Position numbers and translations under genes: made by a program
Shown: in pieces, positions 20,391 through 34,035 of the stretch
Numbering within the stretch: position 1 is the first letter of the stretch
How the letters are laid out: each line of letters opens with the position of its first letter
Notes under the pieces: generated by a model
The model's input: the letters and a program-made list of their open reading frames with translations, nothing else
Database searches by the model: none
What the model was told of the DNA's origin: nothing
Assembly: GCA_030280995.1 (NCBI GenBank)
Contig: JASXTE010000002.1
Location: forward strand, 35,709,183-35,773,182
Length of the DNA stretch: 64,000 nucleotides
From: Hemileia vastatrix
Lineage: Eukaryota > Basidiomycota > Pucciniomycetes > Pucciniales > Zaghouaniaceae
Direction of reading: 5' to 3'

Positions 20391-23300
20391 ATGGTAAAAG
20401 AAATATTTCAATGCTTGATTAAAAATGCAATGCATCCAACTTACCTTATCTTAAATCAGTGAAAAATCACATTGGTTGCTTTTATTGCAAGAGAACCCAT
20501 GCTTTCAAAAGTCATTTTTATCTTAAATGTAAGAATGAAAGATAAAAACCTGACAACCCTGAAGCCAGAAAACCACCAAAAACACCCAAACTACTTAAAA
20601 AATTCACCTACAACTACTAAAACCCTTAAAACACATAATTACACTACAAAAACATTGGGACATTAAATGTAGAGAAAATTCCGCTCTTTCCAATGGTACT
20701 AAGCACTTAACCCTAAGACTTAAGGCTAGCTCATAAAACACAAAAAACAAAATTCAACAGCAATCTTTTAAAAATGAAAAGTGAGAAATTATCCCCCAAA
20801 TACTTATGCTATGAAAAATTTCCACAAGACATAAAATAGAGAGAAAAACCATGTCTATTCAATGTTAGCCTCCAGATCCCTGTAGTCCCAGTATTTGCTG
20901 CGTAATTCTAAAAAATACCCAATTATTTGAACAATGCCTTTTAAGGCATTCCAAAACACCACCAAATAAACTAACAAAGGGCTCCGCTAATGTTGGAAGA
21001 CCACAAAGCCTTTTAAATCCTTATTAATAATTTATTTTTTATTACTTACTTATGTATTACTTACAATTAACTAGCTAAGTACACTAAGTAATTTTCATAA
21101 TTAATAAATATAAATAAATGTCCCATACATTTTTACTCCCTAAAACCGTGCTCAATAATACAGTTGAGAAGGGAATAAAAATAGTATTAAAAATATAATA
21201 AAATCTGAAAAATTCAAATTCCTTTATTAAGAAAATTAAATTTCCATTGAAACAACATTTTAAATCAAATGTTTTATACTAAGTGTGATAATCTAAGGGA
21301 ACTCAAGTTTTATTTCAAATAAAAATGATACCTTTTATTGACGCACCATTTAGTATATCTTTTTATATTTCACAGACTCTCTTTATATTTAGTTTTTTCC
21401 TCTCACACCCTTTTATTAGGTGATGTTAACTCTGTGTTTTTATCTCTCACATTTTGCATATAAAAGGCCCTCACTTTTTGTACTTTTCAATTCATTCCTT
21501 ATTTACTTACCATTTTATAACACACTGATTAAATAAATTCTTTATTAATATACTTTATAACATTAGTACTTACATAAACATAATTCTAAGATATAATTTA
21601 TATTAATATTTGAAACCACCTCTTATAACTTGAGTAAAACAATCAAAAAGATAAAGAAATACGTATCTTGCCTTTGAAAGTCCAATAGTCCACTTAAAAT
21701 CCTCATAGAACCTTCAGATAAATCTTCTAGACCAAGAGACCCATCGACAGGTACTATGTATGAATTTCCACATGTTACATCTAAACCTTCTTTAAGGCTA
21801 GTTTACAGATAGAGCTATAAAGTTTCCTTAAATTCTAAAAATAACTTATGCATTTTACTTATTATTTTTTCCTTGCTTCCTTTCAAAGTTGTTAGAGTTG
21901 CTTAATTAATACTGCTATCTTGATTGTAAGATATATATAAATTTTTTGAATACATGATTTATTGTTTCAAAAATCATATTATAAAGTTAAATCATTTATT
22001 TCATTTTCTAAAGCTTCATTGTCAAAGACACTACTCCATTTTCAATTACTTAACAAATATATAAATTGTGATAGCAAAATTTTTAGAATTTTCTTTTTGA
22101 GAGTTTCAAACTATATTGTGAAGATTTTTATCAAGAAATTCTTGTACTCTAAAACCAAATAATTTTCTCCCTTAAGTAAGCCTTTTCAAAAATATGAAAA
22201 TATAAACAAGAATATTAACTTATCTTATTTTTATTTTCTTTACTGAAATTTTAAGTTCAATCCCTTTTTTTATATGACATTAGTTTAAAACCATGGTTAA
22301 ATGCTACTATATAATCAATTTTTATTATATATATGAAATATTTAGAAGGTCATCTTTTTAATTTACTTGAATAAATAGCTCGATTATAATGCCCAACACT
22401 TATTAATGTTTCTTAAACTCAATAACAAATTTCTCATATGAAATATTAGCTTCTAATATAAGAAGTTTATCTATAGCTGATATTCAACATGAGATTTTAT
22501 TTTTAGATTCAGCTAAAATTAAACAAAAGGAGAAATCATGCATATGTGTATAAATGGTAACCATATGTTACTTAGAGGATTGTGAAACTCACTCATCAGA
22601 ATGGTTTAAGTATTAAAATAAATTGAGGTCATTGTTTTCTTGTATTTGAAACTAATTAGGATATTATTCTAAAAATATATTTTAATGTGTATCATGTTTA
22701 AAAAGTTGGAAATATGAGTTTTGAAAATTGTAAGTTTCTTATATGAGATACCAAGATTTGGTTTACATTGTTTCAAGTAGAATAGAATTTTAGTATTATA
22801 AATTGAAAGCAATGTACCATTATCTGATTTGAATTGTGTTCTACTTATAGAATGATTACATAACATTAAACATTATTTAAATCAAAAAGGTTTAAAAGAT
22901 ATTTAGAGTTTTACGAAATTTCAACATTTATTAATCTTTGATTTGAAAACCAACTATGATGTACACTCACTAGAAATAAGCAATCCCAATTTTAACATAA
23001 TTTATCAATCCAAAAATAATGAGTCAATTAACATACATATTTATATTTTTTCAAAACCAAATCTTTAGATTCAAAATATGATGTTTTAATGAAAAATTGA
23101 TACAAAACTTTAATGAAATGAATTCTCTTAAAAAATTCAAAAATAGAATATCAAAACCAGTGATTTCGGCTAAAAAACTACTAACTATTGTAGATAAAGC
23201 ATAAAAATAAGTCATATTTAAAAAAAATTATCTTACAATATTTATTTTTGTTAAAAAATGCAAAAACATTGTTTAACTTGTTTGTTATAATAATTTTAAA

Positions 23301-25965
23301 ATCCATTAAACATTATCTAAAGGTGGAAAAATATGTCAAAAATATGAGGATTTTTGTGAGCCAAAAATCAACAATTTTGTATCATTTCCTGTTGTGCTAT
23401 GACTTTATTCCACCCTTTTTATCTGATTGTTCCAGTATTACTTTGCCATGATCACTAGTTTTGAAGTTAAAATTTACAAATGCTCATTACATTTGATAAC
23501 ATGAAAAATAACTTAAACTTTTATAACTACAAAATAAGATTTTGAAACTCCTTCTTTCAATCAATTATTGAAAAAATTTTCAGTTTATTTGAGTAATGAT
23601 TTTAAGAATAACAAAAAATTTGAAATTCACAAGGACTTATTTCCAGGGACTAAAATTATTTACTTGTGTAATGCATGAGCTACTTATCAATGATGTAAAA
23701 CATCATAAAAGTAAGTTATAGTTATAAATCTACAGATTATACTGTGTCTGGTATATATATCTTCAATAAATCTTTTAAACTTTTCTTAACCTACATACCA
23801 CACAATATAAAATCATTATATTAAAAAAGGAAAAAATTCTATGATAATATCATAAAGAATAATAACCATGGACTGATATTCAATAAAAATTTTTAATAAA
23901 ATTTTAAGAGAACCTAAATCAGTATTTGTTCATCAATATATATCCTTTTTCTCTTTGTAATTTATTCCAAACAAATTTTTTGAAAGTTGAATCTATATAT
24001 CTAATGCCAAAATGATTATTAAGTTCCCTCTTAGAATTTTTAAGCAATTATATATATATATTATTTATCCAAAATTGAAATAAAAAATAAAAACATAATT
24101 ATATTTACCTTTAATTATTTAAATATAGAGTATTTTCGGAATGCATTGTGGTTACTTGTGAAGGTTAGAAGATTTGAAGTTGGATTTATGAGTTTTTAGA
24201 AGGGCAAATATTGTAAAATTTATTCATAAATATTTATTTCATAGTTTCAAATGTTGAAATCTACAAAATAATGGGATTTAAAATTATATTGAGATTTAAA
24301 ATCTGTTTTCTACTCAAGTAAAATAAAATAAAATGATGATATTAAAATTGAAATTAAGTTTAAACTTTTGATATGCTCTATCTTCAATTTTATTGATAGT
24401 GCATCAAAAATATAATAATATTTTTTCTTACATCACTTTTTACATAAAAGAAAGTTTTATCATTTTATGCATTAAAGATTGCTTATATAAAATTAACATC
24501 TATGTCAACTGTTTATGACTATTAATCTATATAATAAATTTTTTTAGAAGAAGAAATAACATAAGTATATACTGACTTTGAAATTATTTAATTTAAACTA
24601 GTTTACAGGTAGATGATGAAGGGTGATTTCATTTTTAAATATGAATTATAGATGTCTTATTTTGTCAATTTTAATTCTTTTTGAGCTCAAATGTTTCCCC
24701 TGCAACTTATTTAAGAATAATAATTATTTTTATTTAAATTTAAATGAGAAAGTATGCCTATTATTCAAAATCAAACTTGCACTAATGGTTTTTTTCAATC
24801 ATTATTTCCATTCATATCAATAAAAAACATTTCAATTTGCTGATGTTTTAGTTTTTGATATCCCCAAGGTTTATATCTCAGGTGTACTATTCAAAAAATT
24901 ATTAAAAATATAATTTTTGAAATACATGATAAACTTGAAAGTGAGGGGGCATTTAATTTTAATAATGAATTTAAAATTCAGGATGGATAGTATTTTTTCT
25001 ATTTTCACAAATGAACAATTTTTTGTTTCAATAAATCCAGAAAAAAAAATTGTTGTAAGTATATTATATTAGATTTATTTTGATTTTACATACTATATTT
25101 TCAAGATTTGTGTTTAATATTTCCAGTGAAAGTTAATGTTAATGTGAATTTTAAGTAAGCTTGAAGAAATTTAATCAATAGGAATATTGGATATGTTAAA
25201 TAATATTTTTCTCCAATCTTGAATCATCCTGGGCTAAAAAATATCTTGAATAAGGTTTCTGTGAGTCAATTTGGATTTAAGTAGGATAAAGTGAGGTTTA
25301 ATAAAGGACAGATAAAAGGCTAAATTCATTATTAGTGACTTTTTTCTCAAAATAGTTATAAAATATGTATCATTCTGGAATCAAGCTTAAATAAAGTTGA
25401 CTTCAAACAGAGATAATTTCTAGCAGTACAACACCATATTTACAAAGGTGTAAAATACCTCAAATATTACTCATAATATAGCAAGGCAAGGAATCTACGA
25501 AATTCACATTTGAAACAAGGATTTATATTTTGAATTTGAAATTGAGAAATGGAATATTATTTTCCAATTTAAATATCTATTAGTCATTTTAGCAAAATTT
25601 TTCAGTAATCAGATTGAATTTTGATGGTATTTTATCGTAGACCAATCATGTTGAGGAGCCATTTACTCAAAATTACTGGTTTTGGTTCTGATATTAAATG
25701 TGAAATTCATTACGAATCTTTTTGAAAGTGTATAGTTGACATATTGGACATGCAAATGCTTATGTTAGATCAAAGTGAGCTCAAAGGGAGTTCAACTCAT
25801 GATCAAATTAGGATTTTGCAAGATCAAACAGTAATCAATGTAGGTTCATCTTGAGCTCAATTTGTGACAAATCTCTGACTAAATGTAAGGCCAAACAATT
25901 TCCTCCATGGTGATGATGTGTGCATAATTGAGGCATAGATTTGTGGCTCAACGGAGTTCAAGCAA
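20391..25965. other. Long AT-rich stretch without recognisable genes
   Basis: No frame here has a recognisable protein. A TATAAAAGG box at about 21460 follows a TGTTGGAAG string at 20993, and GCTAA flanks both 20993 and 22511, which could mark a degraded solo LTR (weak). The rest looks like decayed mobile DNA ending in the terminal repeat at 25966-26004. Confidence 0.45.
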
Positions 25966-26004
25966 GGGGTATTGCTAGCCATACCCCCCAATTTTTCTGT
26001 GGTG
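25966..26004 (-). repeat. Terminal inverted repeat (right end) of a CACC-type DNA transposon
   Basis: Read inward on the minus strand it starts CACCACAGAAAAATTGGG and then has a 22-bp near-palindrome (25966-25987; arms GGGGTATTG and CATACCCC around CTAG, one mismatch). This matches the left end at 45061 almost base for base. TAT follows outside. Confidence 0.75.
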
Positions 26005-26391
26005 TATTTAACTTTTTTTTGGTTCCATGTCATTGAAACACATAAATTGCACATCCTTTAAGCATTTCACTTGCTCCATATTCAATTTTTCTCAAATTCC
26101 AACTTCACTCGTTCTCACTATATTTTTCCTACCTTTCAATCAAGGTAAATTTCATCTTCTTTTTTTCTTTTCTCTATGATACCACTTTATTTCTATAAAA
26201 ATTTCATAAGTAAATATATATAGGACTCATATCTGGATAAAAGTGCACTTATTCAAATTCTCATGTTGTCATTTTTATAATCACTTTTCAAGATTTTGTA
26301 AAATTTTGAAAATAAGACTTGGAATTAGGGTTAGGTTTATTTAAATCTGATTTGCTTTTAACTGAAGATTCCCCTGAAGGCTATCTGTTAG
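26005..26391. other. Gene-free spacer before the LTR of element X
   Basis: AT-rich DNA between a transposon end and an LTR. No feature supported. Confidence 0.5.
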
Positions 26392-27562
26392 TGTATGCTA
26401 GTATTTAAGTACAATATAATAGTAAATATTAATGGTCCTACTACTTATTTATAAATTATTTAGGGATTAAACCCCAGGGGAAGACTAATAAAATAGTTAT
26501 GCTCAATATTCACTCACAATATTTGAATTGGAGAGGACTAGTGGTGGAAAATAGGCTAATAAAATATAGTTATAGCTAATATAAAGATAATATTAATTTA
26601 TAAAGGCTTTTAAATATATTTGTATATGATAATAATTTATTAACAATTTTTAATTGTGTTGTAGTAAGTAAGTGATGTCCAATAACCTTTAAAATCCTCC
26701 CTTACTTATACCAAAATACACTGGAGTGCACTGACCTTCAATCCAGATGATGTCACTGATAATCCTGGAAATTACAGCACTATGAGGGCTCATCACCTCC
26801 CCATGGAATCCACTTCAAGATGTTTCAACAACTAGACCTCCAGTAAGGACCCTCCATCAAAATTAATGATATCATACACCAATACCATAAACAGAGAAAA
26901 CAGATAAAAGTTGATACCATAAAGAAACTGAAAAAATTACTCATCCAAAGAGAATAAAATGAAACCCAACACATATAAAGGAACCAAATCAGATTTCCAA
27001 GCCCTCAATAAAATCCCCAATAATCCATATGAACCAATTAATCATATCTGAATCCATAAATCTGTGAAAATCTATCAATGGAAGCAGATTAAGTTGTCCA
27101 AACTGGATATATGCACCTGAAAAGGGTGTATACAGTTGTGTAGGCATTGTGAGTCCATTGATTAGATCAATATGACATAAAACAATCAGAAAAATAAAGC
27201 TCATAGGCTATTTAGAGGTTTAAGCCCGCTTATACACCTATATATACATAATACAACCACATATTTAACTAAATATGAGGTTTATGCATATATATAAGCT
27301 TATATATGTCTATAATTACTTAATATTGATTAAGATAAATATATTATAATTTGATTTGAACCTTAATAAGTATTACAAGGATATATATAAGCTATTCAAA
27401 CTTATATTAGTCATTTAATAGTGTAATAAATATATATATAAGCATAACAAACATGTATATAAGTATTATAAACCATAGTTTTTACATATACATTTAATTA
27501 AATTAAGGTTATCTTATTTTAAAAATAAGAAATACTCAGTCCTTGGGATACCTAGGCTGACA
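26392..27562 (-). repeat. 3' LTR of element X
   Basis: It runs TGTATGCTAG...CTGACA. Positions 26390-27230 align along their length with 44217-45060. A purine tract (GAGTGAGGGAG on the minus strand, 27563-27573) lies directly at its U3 edge, as a PPT should. Confidence 0.85.
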
Positions 27563-27674
27563 CTCCCTCACTCAAAAAAACAAGAAAAAATATTAAGACA
27601 TTTTAATTAATAAGTAAAGAGTGGGTAGAAAAATTATTTTAAATATTTTTATATTACATACACTTTATTTTACA

Positions 27675-30154
27675 GAATTATTTGATTTTAAATTTTTTCA
27701 AGAGTTTTTTAAGATCAGATAATTCATTATCAGGAATCTACTGGTCATATTCACTTGATTTATTTTTAAACATAAATAGATACTCAGCTCCCTTCTCTTA
27801 AATAAGGTGTCTGTTTTTAAGTATCTTTTCAATTTTTTCTTTTTCAACTATTTCTACAGGTTGCTGTTTATGCCTTCCTGATCTTTTTGGAAATAGAGCA
27901 GTTTCATTAAAATTGTATGGTTTTATAAGAGAAATAGGAAATACTAGATGCTTTCCAACATATGGTGCATATAATATAACTTCAACAGCATTGTTACCTA
28001 GTATCTTTTTTACTACAAATAATACAATGAATAGATCTTTCAATTTAATATTACCATTAAAATAAAAATGTAGTGTAGAAATAAGGACTTCATCACTCTC
28101 TTTGAAAATTTTCTCTTTATGGGCTTTATCTCATCTTTTCTTCTAATACTCAAATGCCTTATTTATACAATCATGAGAATGCATTCTGCATCATTGTTCA
28201 TTTTGAAGAAAAAATTTTGTACCTGTATGGATATCCAATCTTGGTAATTTTTTAAGAGTTTTAACAAAGGTATTAGGCACATAATCCAAAAATAACTCAA
28301 ATGAATTTTTACCAGTGACAGAATTTACTGTACTAATGTATGCAAACTCTAAACCTAGGATAAGGGTTACCCAATCATGAGTGAATTTGTCATTGTATAT
28401 AAAGTTAAGACTAAAAGCACAATATTTTCTTATCATATCTTCTAAGCTTTTCATCATTCTTTCTTCTAGCCCATCAGTTTGTGGATGGTGTGCTGTAGAA
28501 AGTTCTAATTGAAAACGTGAAATATCAATAAGTGAAGTCCAGAACTCAAAAGTAAATTTTGGATCTCAGTCTGAAGCTATTCCTTTGGGGAATACTGCTA
28601 TATTTAACATTATTGTCTACCATAAAAAAGCTAAGTCCTTTTCAGAAACCTCTTTGTGAGTAAGAATAAATTTACACATTTTTGTAAACCTATCTACAAA
28701 TATCCAGAAGGAATTATAACTCTTATGCCCTGCTATTGAAAAGCCTGTTATAAATTCCATGTTAACTATTTCCCATGAAGCTTTTGGTTTCTCAATTAGT
28801 TGTAACAAAACAGGTCTTTTACCCGTCATTCTTTTAGATTTTTGAAAAGAATCACATGCCTCATCATATGTTTGAACATCATCAGACCTGTTAATCCACC
28901 AAGCTTTATTTTATACTCTGGTTAATGTTTTATGAAAGTCAAAATGACCTTCTAATATATCATCATGAAATATACTTAACATCAACTGCTTCATGAAAGG
29001 GGTATTTACTATTACAATACTTAATTTTTTACAATAATATATAAAACCATCCTCAATAAAAAATTTACCTTTTTCTGATGCTTCCCTATATTTTTGTGGT
29101 AATGTTTTTATTAAAACACTAATTAAAGCATTAAATGGATCATTTAATATTGTAGAAAGTTTACTCAAGTCAATATCTGAAGCATAATTATCAAGAATTG
29201 TTCGCATAAATTTATCCTCAAGATATACAATATAAGTGCCATAAATTTTAATAATCTCTGATTCAGGAACATAAACTGCTTTGTAATCATTATTAGGTAG
29301 AGGTACTCTAAAAAAGAGATCTATATAAGAGTGTAAAGTTACTACTCTATGTGTAATTTCATCCATCTTTTTTACTCTTTTACAGCTAATTGCCATCTAA
29401 ACATATGCCTATTAGGAGTTTTCATGTTTAAAATTGACTTAACTGCACTACAGTCATTTATTAACTCAGATTTTTGGTCCTCAATGTAATAATGTAGCTT
29501 CTCAAGAGCCCATACTACTGCCAAAAACTCAATCTGAGTAGTACCATATTTCAATTCACTACTTCTTAAAGTATGTGAAGTATAGAAAATTACTACTTCT
29601 GAAATTTTTCCTTAAATTAGGTGTTTTTGATGCAAAGCAGAACCCAAACTAAAATAATTGCATCAGTATACAAGACAAAAGGTGATGGGAAATCTTGTAA
29701 TTCCAAGATAAGAGCTTTCATCAGACATTTTTTCAACTTATCAAAAGCCTGTTGTCTTTCATTGTTCCAAATGAAAGCTTCAGATTTCTTTATCAGTGTG
29801 GTCAATGGTGCAGCAATTAATTGGTATTTCTTTATATATTGGATATAATAACCACACATACCAAGAAAAGGTTGTACATCTTTTACACTTTGAGTAATTT
29901 CAACATTCTTGATTTAATCCATCTTATTTTGGTCAACTAAAATTTGTAAGCCAGATACAATATGACCAAGCACTTTTAATGACTAAAACCCAAATTTACA
30001 TTTTTCCAATGCAAGGGCCATTTTCATTTCATTCATCTTCTGAAATACCTTCTTCAAATGGATTAAATGTTCATCATATGTATTAGAGAACAATATGATG
30101 TCATCAATATATACCATTAACCATCCTTCAATAATTTCATTAAAGATAATTATA
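27675..30154 (-). pseudogene. Pol remnant of element X: RT C-terminus, RNase H, integrase
   Basis: Read leftward from 30154: YIDD active site (about 30105), RT thumb region, RNase H (LYTDA, 29650-29860; HMFRWQLA, near 29400), the integrase zinc region and core, and a C-terminal chromodomain-like tail. The second Cys of the zinc region is Phe (CDSF). The first catalytic position reads MEF rather than MDF. Many frameshifts and stops break it into pieces. Order and similarity match the intact pol of element W at 61899-64000. The upstream RT half continues at 32043 beyond the E1 insertion. Confidence 0.85.
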
Positions 30155-32042
30155 CACCAAGCAATATGGGGGGCGGACTTGCTAGCAAGTCCGCAACCTT
30201 GAACCCTAATTCATATCTTTTTGAGCCCACATTGAATTAGTGATGAAACCACCAAGAAAAAATATTGACATTCTGGTGAACTCAATATGAATATAACTTG
30301 AACATTTAATGAAGCATAGGAAATAATACTTTGAACAAATCTTGAGATATGAAGAATGAGATTTTTTTATAGAAATTTTAATACAGTGCAGATCACACTC
30401 AAATTAATCTGAAAAATACATATTTTAAACTATTTAAGCAGTTTCTTTGCAATTTAAAAAAAAAAGAACACCAATGTATAGATCTGGCAAGATACCATCT
30501 GACATTATTATATAAGTTTCTTTGGCCAGAAATACATGGAGAAACTACAATTTAAAATATGTCAATTTGTTCATGAAAGGTTATTTTGTGCATTTATATT
30601 ATTAATTGTATTATTTTCAAGAATTAAAAAAATTATATACTTATTTTATGACTAGATAATATTGAATATTATAAATCATTAAAATATCTAAAGAAGGTGC
30701 AAAAATCTTAAAAATGATGTTACAAAGACTTTAATTAGACATATAATTTTCAAATTCAATTGACATACTATATTTCAATATTAAATAAATAAAACATTTA
30801 TACTAATATTTATTAAAATTTATTTCCCCTCTTCTTCAAAATTTTCAAAAGATTAAAATGTAGATTTTTATTAGATTTAAGTAAATGAAGAGAATAACAG
30901 TATAGGAGTTGTGGATTTTTAGTATTCAAGGAATTTCTGTGCCCACTCTTTGTAACATATTTTATATATTTTTTATTTTTTGTATATTTATTTTGTATTA
31001 CTATCTTCTTTTATTGTCTTTTTTAACTCCCTCTCAAGAATACCCACTCTTTTTCCTTTAAAATATCTCTTTATCCTCACCTCATCCTTCTCCCCAACCT
31101 TTTCACTCCCTTTGTCATCATTTTCAACCCCTATCCATATTTTCCTCTCCCTCTCCACACCTCTCTACCCCTCTCCTCTCCTCTCCTTCCAGTCCGCTTA
31201 CCTCCCCATTTCTCCCTAACACTTTATTTTTATATACAGAAATAGGGACTGGGTTGAAAGGGAGGAAATTGGGGTTCAAGGATTTTGGAGGCGAGGTAAA
31301 GGGGAGGAATGGGGCTACAAGGGTTGGAAAAGCTGGAGAGAGGGGTGAGGAAGGGTATATGGGGTAGCGAAAAGGTTGGGAAAGAGTTGGAAGGGAAGAT
31401 TAAGGGTTCCGAGGAATTTTAAATGAAGAAAAGGGTCTGGGAGAGGTTGAGAGGGGTGAAATGGGGATCAAAAGAGGATGGAATACAATGGGGCTGGGAG
31501 GATAGCAAAAGGAATGGGGAGGGAAGACAAGCATGTGTTGATAGAATTGAAAGGGATGGAGATTGGTGCAAACAGAGTGTGAAAATAGGAGGATGAACTC
31601 TGTTCTTTGGGCAAAGAACAGATTTCACTTCCATAAAATATTAGCTGAAACATAGTTTTCAATTCTGTAAAAACAGTTGTAAGTAATAGAAAAAGTCATT
31701 GATTTTTTTTATATTTAATCTGAAAGTTTTTAATAAAATTATTGTATTTAAGAATTTCAATATTGTCAATCAATTTTTATTGATCAACTTAATTTAATAA
31801 AGTATTATTTAAATAAGTTGCTTCAAAAAATACTTTGCATTGAGTAGACTCATGGAATGATTTTTTCTGGCTTCCATTCAGCTATCCTCACACTTTCACT
31901 ATGTTTTCAATATAGATCCATTATTATTTGTGTGATACTTCAAGTGAAAGTTCAGTATTACTTCAGTCAGAGTTCCATCTGATTTCCATCTGACTTCAAG
32001 TTGCGGACTTGCTAGCAAGTCCGCCCCCCATATTGCGTGGTG
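30155..32042. mobile_element. Non-autonomous TIR transposon E1 (CACTA-like) inserted in RT of element X
   Basis: It is 1888 bp with TIRs of about 43 bp (CACCAAGCAATATGGGG left; CACCACGCAATATGGGG right, inverted), differing at one base. Each TIR contains a perfect 22-bp palindrome (30173-30194 and 32003-32024; arms GCGGACTTG and CAAGTCCGC around CTAG). ATA at 30152-30154 and 32043-32045 is a 3-bp target duplication, as in CACTA-type elements. It has no transposase; removing it rejoins the RT reading of element X. Confidence 0.93.
31000..31560. repeat. Pyrimidine-rich to purine-rich switch inside E1
   Basis: About 31000-31230 is strongly C/T-rich, and about 31240-31560 is strongly G/A-rich on the same strand. 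The halves are not exact inverted repeats. The rest of E1 (30195-30999 and 31561-32002) is plain AT-rich DNA with no gene. Confidence 0.7.
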
Positions 32043-33149
32043 ATATCCATTAACTTCTGAAATACTGAAGGAAAATTTTTTGGTCTAAATGGCATCCTGA
32101 CATATTTATAAATTCCCATATGTGTTGTTATCAACAAAAATCTCTGTTAGTTCTTTTCAAAAGGAATCTGATAGAACCATTTATTTTAATCCAGGTAGCT
32201 TATGTACTTAGCAACTTTAAAGGTAAAATGTATAGTGGAAATACTTTGAAAGGAATAAATATCATCTACTGTAAATGTATTTAATGCTCTATAATCACCA
32301 CACATTCTTGCTTTATCTTGTTCATAAGAAATTAGCACAGGTGATATCACACAATATTTTTGTATAGTTTCATCCTTATCAATAATTTTAATTTTTAACA
32401 AAATCTTAGTATTATCTTGTATGTCTTTCATCTTTATTGTTGAAGCAGGGTATGGTTTATTTTTAAGACTAGCAGGAATATTATCCATTTCAGAGGTTAA
32501 ACAAATTTTCATCTCATGATCTTTTACAAGGCCAAGTTCATTGGTCCCATGTGCAAAAGCCATTGGAAATGCCTTAATTAAGTCCAAAATATTTGTTTTC
32601 TCAGTTTCACTTAACTGATTACCAAATGATGCTTTTGAAATTTCTGTTTCCAGAAGTTCCATCTCACTGGTTTCTCTTCCCTAGCAAGGAATATCTGTTA
32701 CTGAATCAATGAGTAAGACTGTGTTAAAAGAATTTATTGTGAATTTCCATTTTCCATTCATGATAATTGTGAAATTACTATAAGCAGGGTCTTATTTACA
32801 TCAAACTTTTCAATAATGTCATTTCCAATAATAAAATAGCTACTACAATTAGTATTGTCCATTACTACAAAGTCACAAGTTATTCTAACATAGCCATGTT
32901 GATGTTTAAAGAAAGAAGAAACTTTGTATCTACCAACCGGGTGTAGTACTGATACAAAGCTTCTACAATTTTTAATTTGAAGTGGTTAAAGATTTGAATT
33001 TAAATCATTATCAATTTTCTGTATTGTACATGCAGAAACAACAGAACCAGCAGCTCCTCTATCCAATACTATATTTACAGTTTCTCCAGATATCATTCCT
33101 TGAACAATGATAGGTACCATTCTTAAACTGTGAGCTTTTTATCCTTAAT
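32043..33149 (-). pseudogene. Protease and RT N-terminal remnant of element X
   Basis: Read leftward from 33149: the retropepsin-like site LDRGAAGS (about 33060; Arg replaces the usual Ser/Thr after the catalytic Asp), a stop-containing linker, then RT with ARMCGDYRALNTFTVDDIY (about 32250-32310) and RMPF (about 32090) next to the E1 insertion. The longest open piece is 32186-32662. Y-a inserted at 33149/33150 separates it from gag. Confidence 0.8.
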
Positions 33150-33958
33150 TGTCACAGGCCATGTGACACTCGAGGCAAAAGCAGCTCATTCAATCAATAA
33201 TAAAGAGGTCTAAATTCATACTCAAAGCGCAGAAAGCAATTCTACACAGCAACTGCGACTTTTCCTTTGTGTACCCACTATTCAACTGCACTAATCTAAA
33301 CTTTAAATCTAAATTAGTCAATCTCTCAATAGTGTGTTTAGTATTTTCTTCGATAAGTGATGCACAGCGCAATAGTCAATGCAATATTCCACTAAAAGGT
33401 TTATTAAGTATCTGTGGGTTATTAACAGGGGTAGTGAGCATAGACGGGATGGTTAGTGGAGGATTAAAGGGTTAAAAGATGTTAGTGATGAGGGTCCAGG
33501 TGTAACAGGTGTATTTTCGGAGGTCTGTGGTGTGCAGTAGGATGGATGGGTATGAGGTCAATGTGAGGAGGAGTAATGGATATAAAAGGGGTTGGATTTT
33601 GGTTTGATATTTCTTGATAATTAAATTATAAAATGTATATATAGTTAACAGTGGTAAAGCTTCAAGTTAAATCATTATTATTGTTTATTTCCTTATTTTC
33701 TCAGTAATCATTTCTAAAACTTAAATCTTTGATTATTGAGTTTACAACCCTTTGTGAGATCGTAAGAATATTAATTTTATCTTTTAATTATATTGAGATT
33801 CTTATTGAACATATCTCAAAGCAGTAGCTCTTCCTTAGAATCATCTTTGAATCTCTTCCTCAAACATTTTCTCTGTGCTTTGAAGAAGTTTCTGGATTCC
33901 TCCCTCCATCTAACTTTCAGGAACACCCTCAAACTTGTGCTTAGGTCGTCTGGTGACA
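33150..33958 (+). repeat. 5' LTR of Y-a
   Basis: It is 809 bp and starts TGTCACAGGCC. A TATAAAAGG promoter box is near 33579. CpG sites are mostly lost relative to the other three LTRs of the family. Confidence 0.92.
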
Positions 33959-34035
33959 GTATAATTTAATTCTCCATAGTTCTCATTCTTTGCACTACTA
34001 CGTCCTTTTTTCAGGTGTTTCTAAATTCTTTAAAA

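Larger units (their letters stand above)
1..26004 (+). mobile_element. Right part of a putative Plavaka/CACTA-like transposon carrying the SNF2 helicase (left end outside window)
   Basis: This is a composite proposal. In order it holds SNF2 helicase copy 1 (+), a broken hypothetical gene (-), a Plavaka/Tnp2-type transposase (+), a long gene-free stretch, and a terminus ending ...TTTTCTGTGGTG at 26004. The same terminus, in inverse orientation, lies 0.8 kb (Y-b removed) upstream of SNF2 copy 2 at 45061. That shared arrangement is why I group the genes. Element Z (1810-14128) is a later insertion. The left terminus is not in the window, so the pairing is inferred and the element could instead be two unrelated pieces. 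Confidence 0.42.

Noticed and set aside
26325..26337. TTAGGGTTAGG telomere-like bases
   Set aside because: Only one and a half units in plain AT-rich DNA; not a telomeric array.
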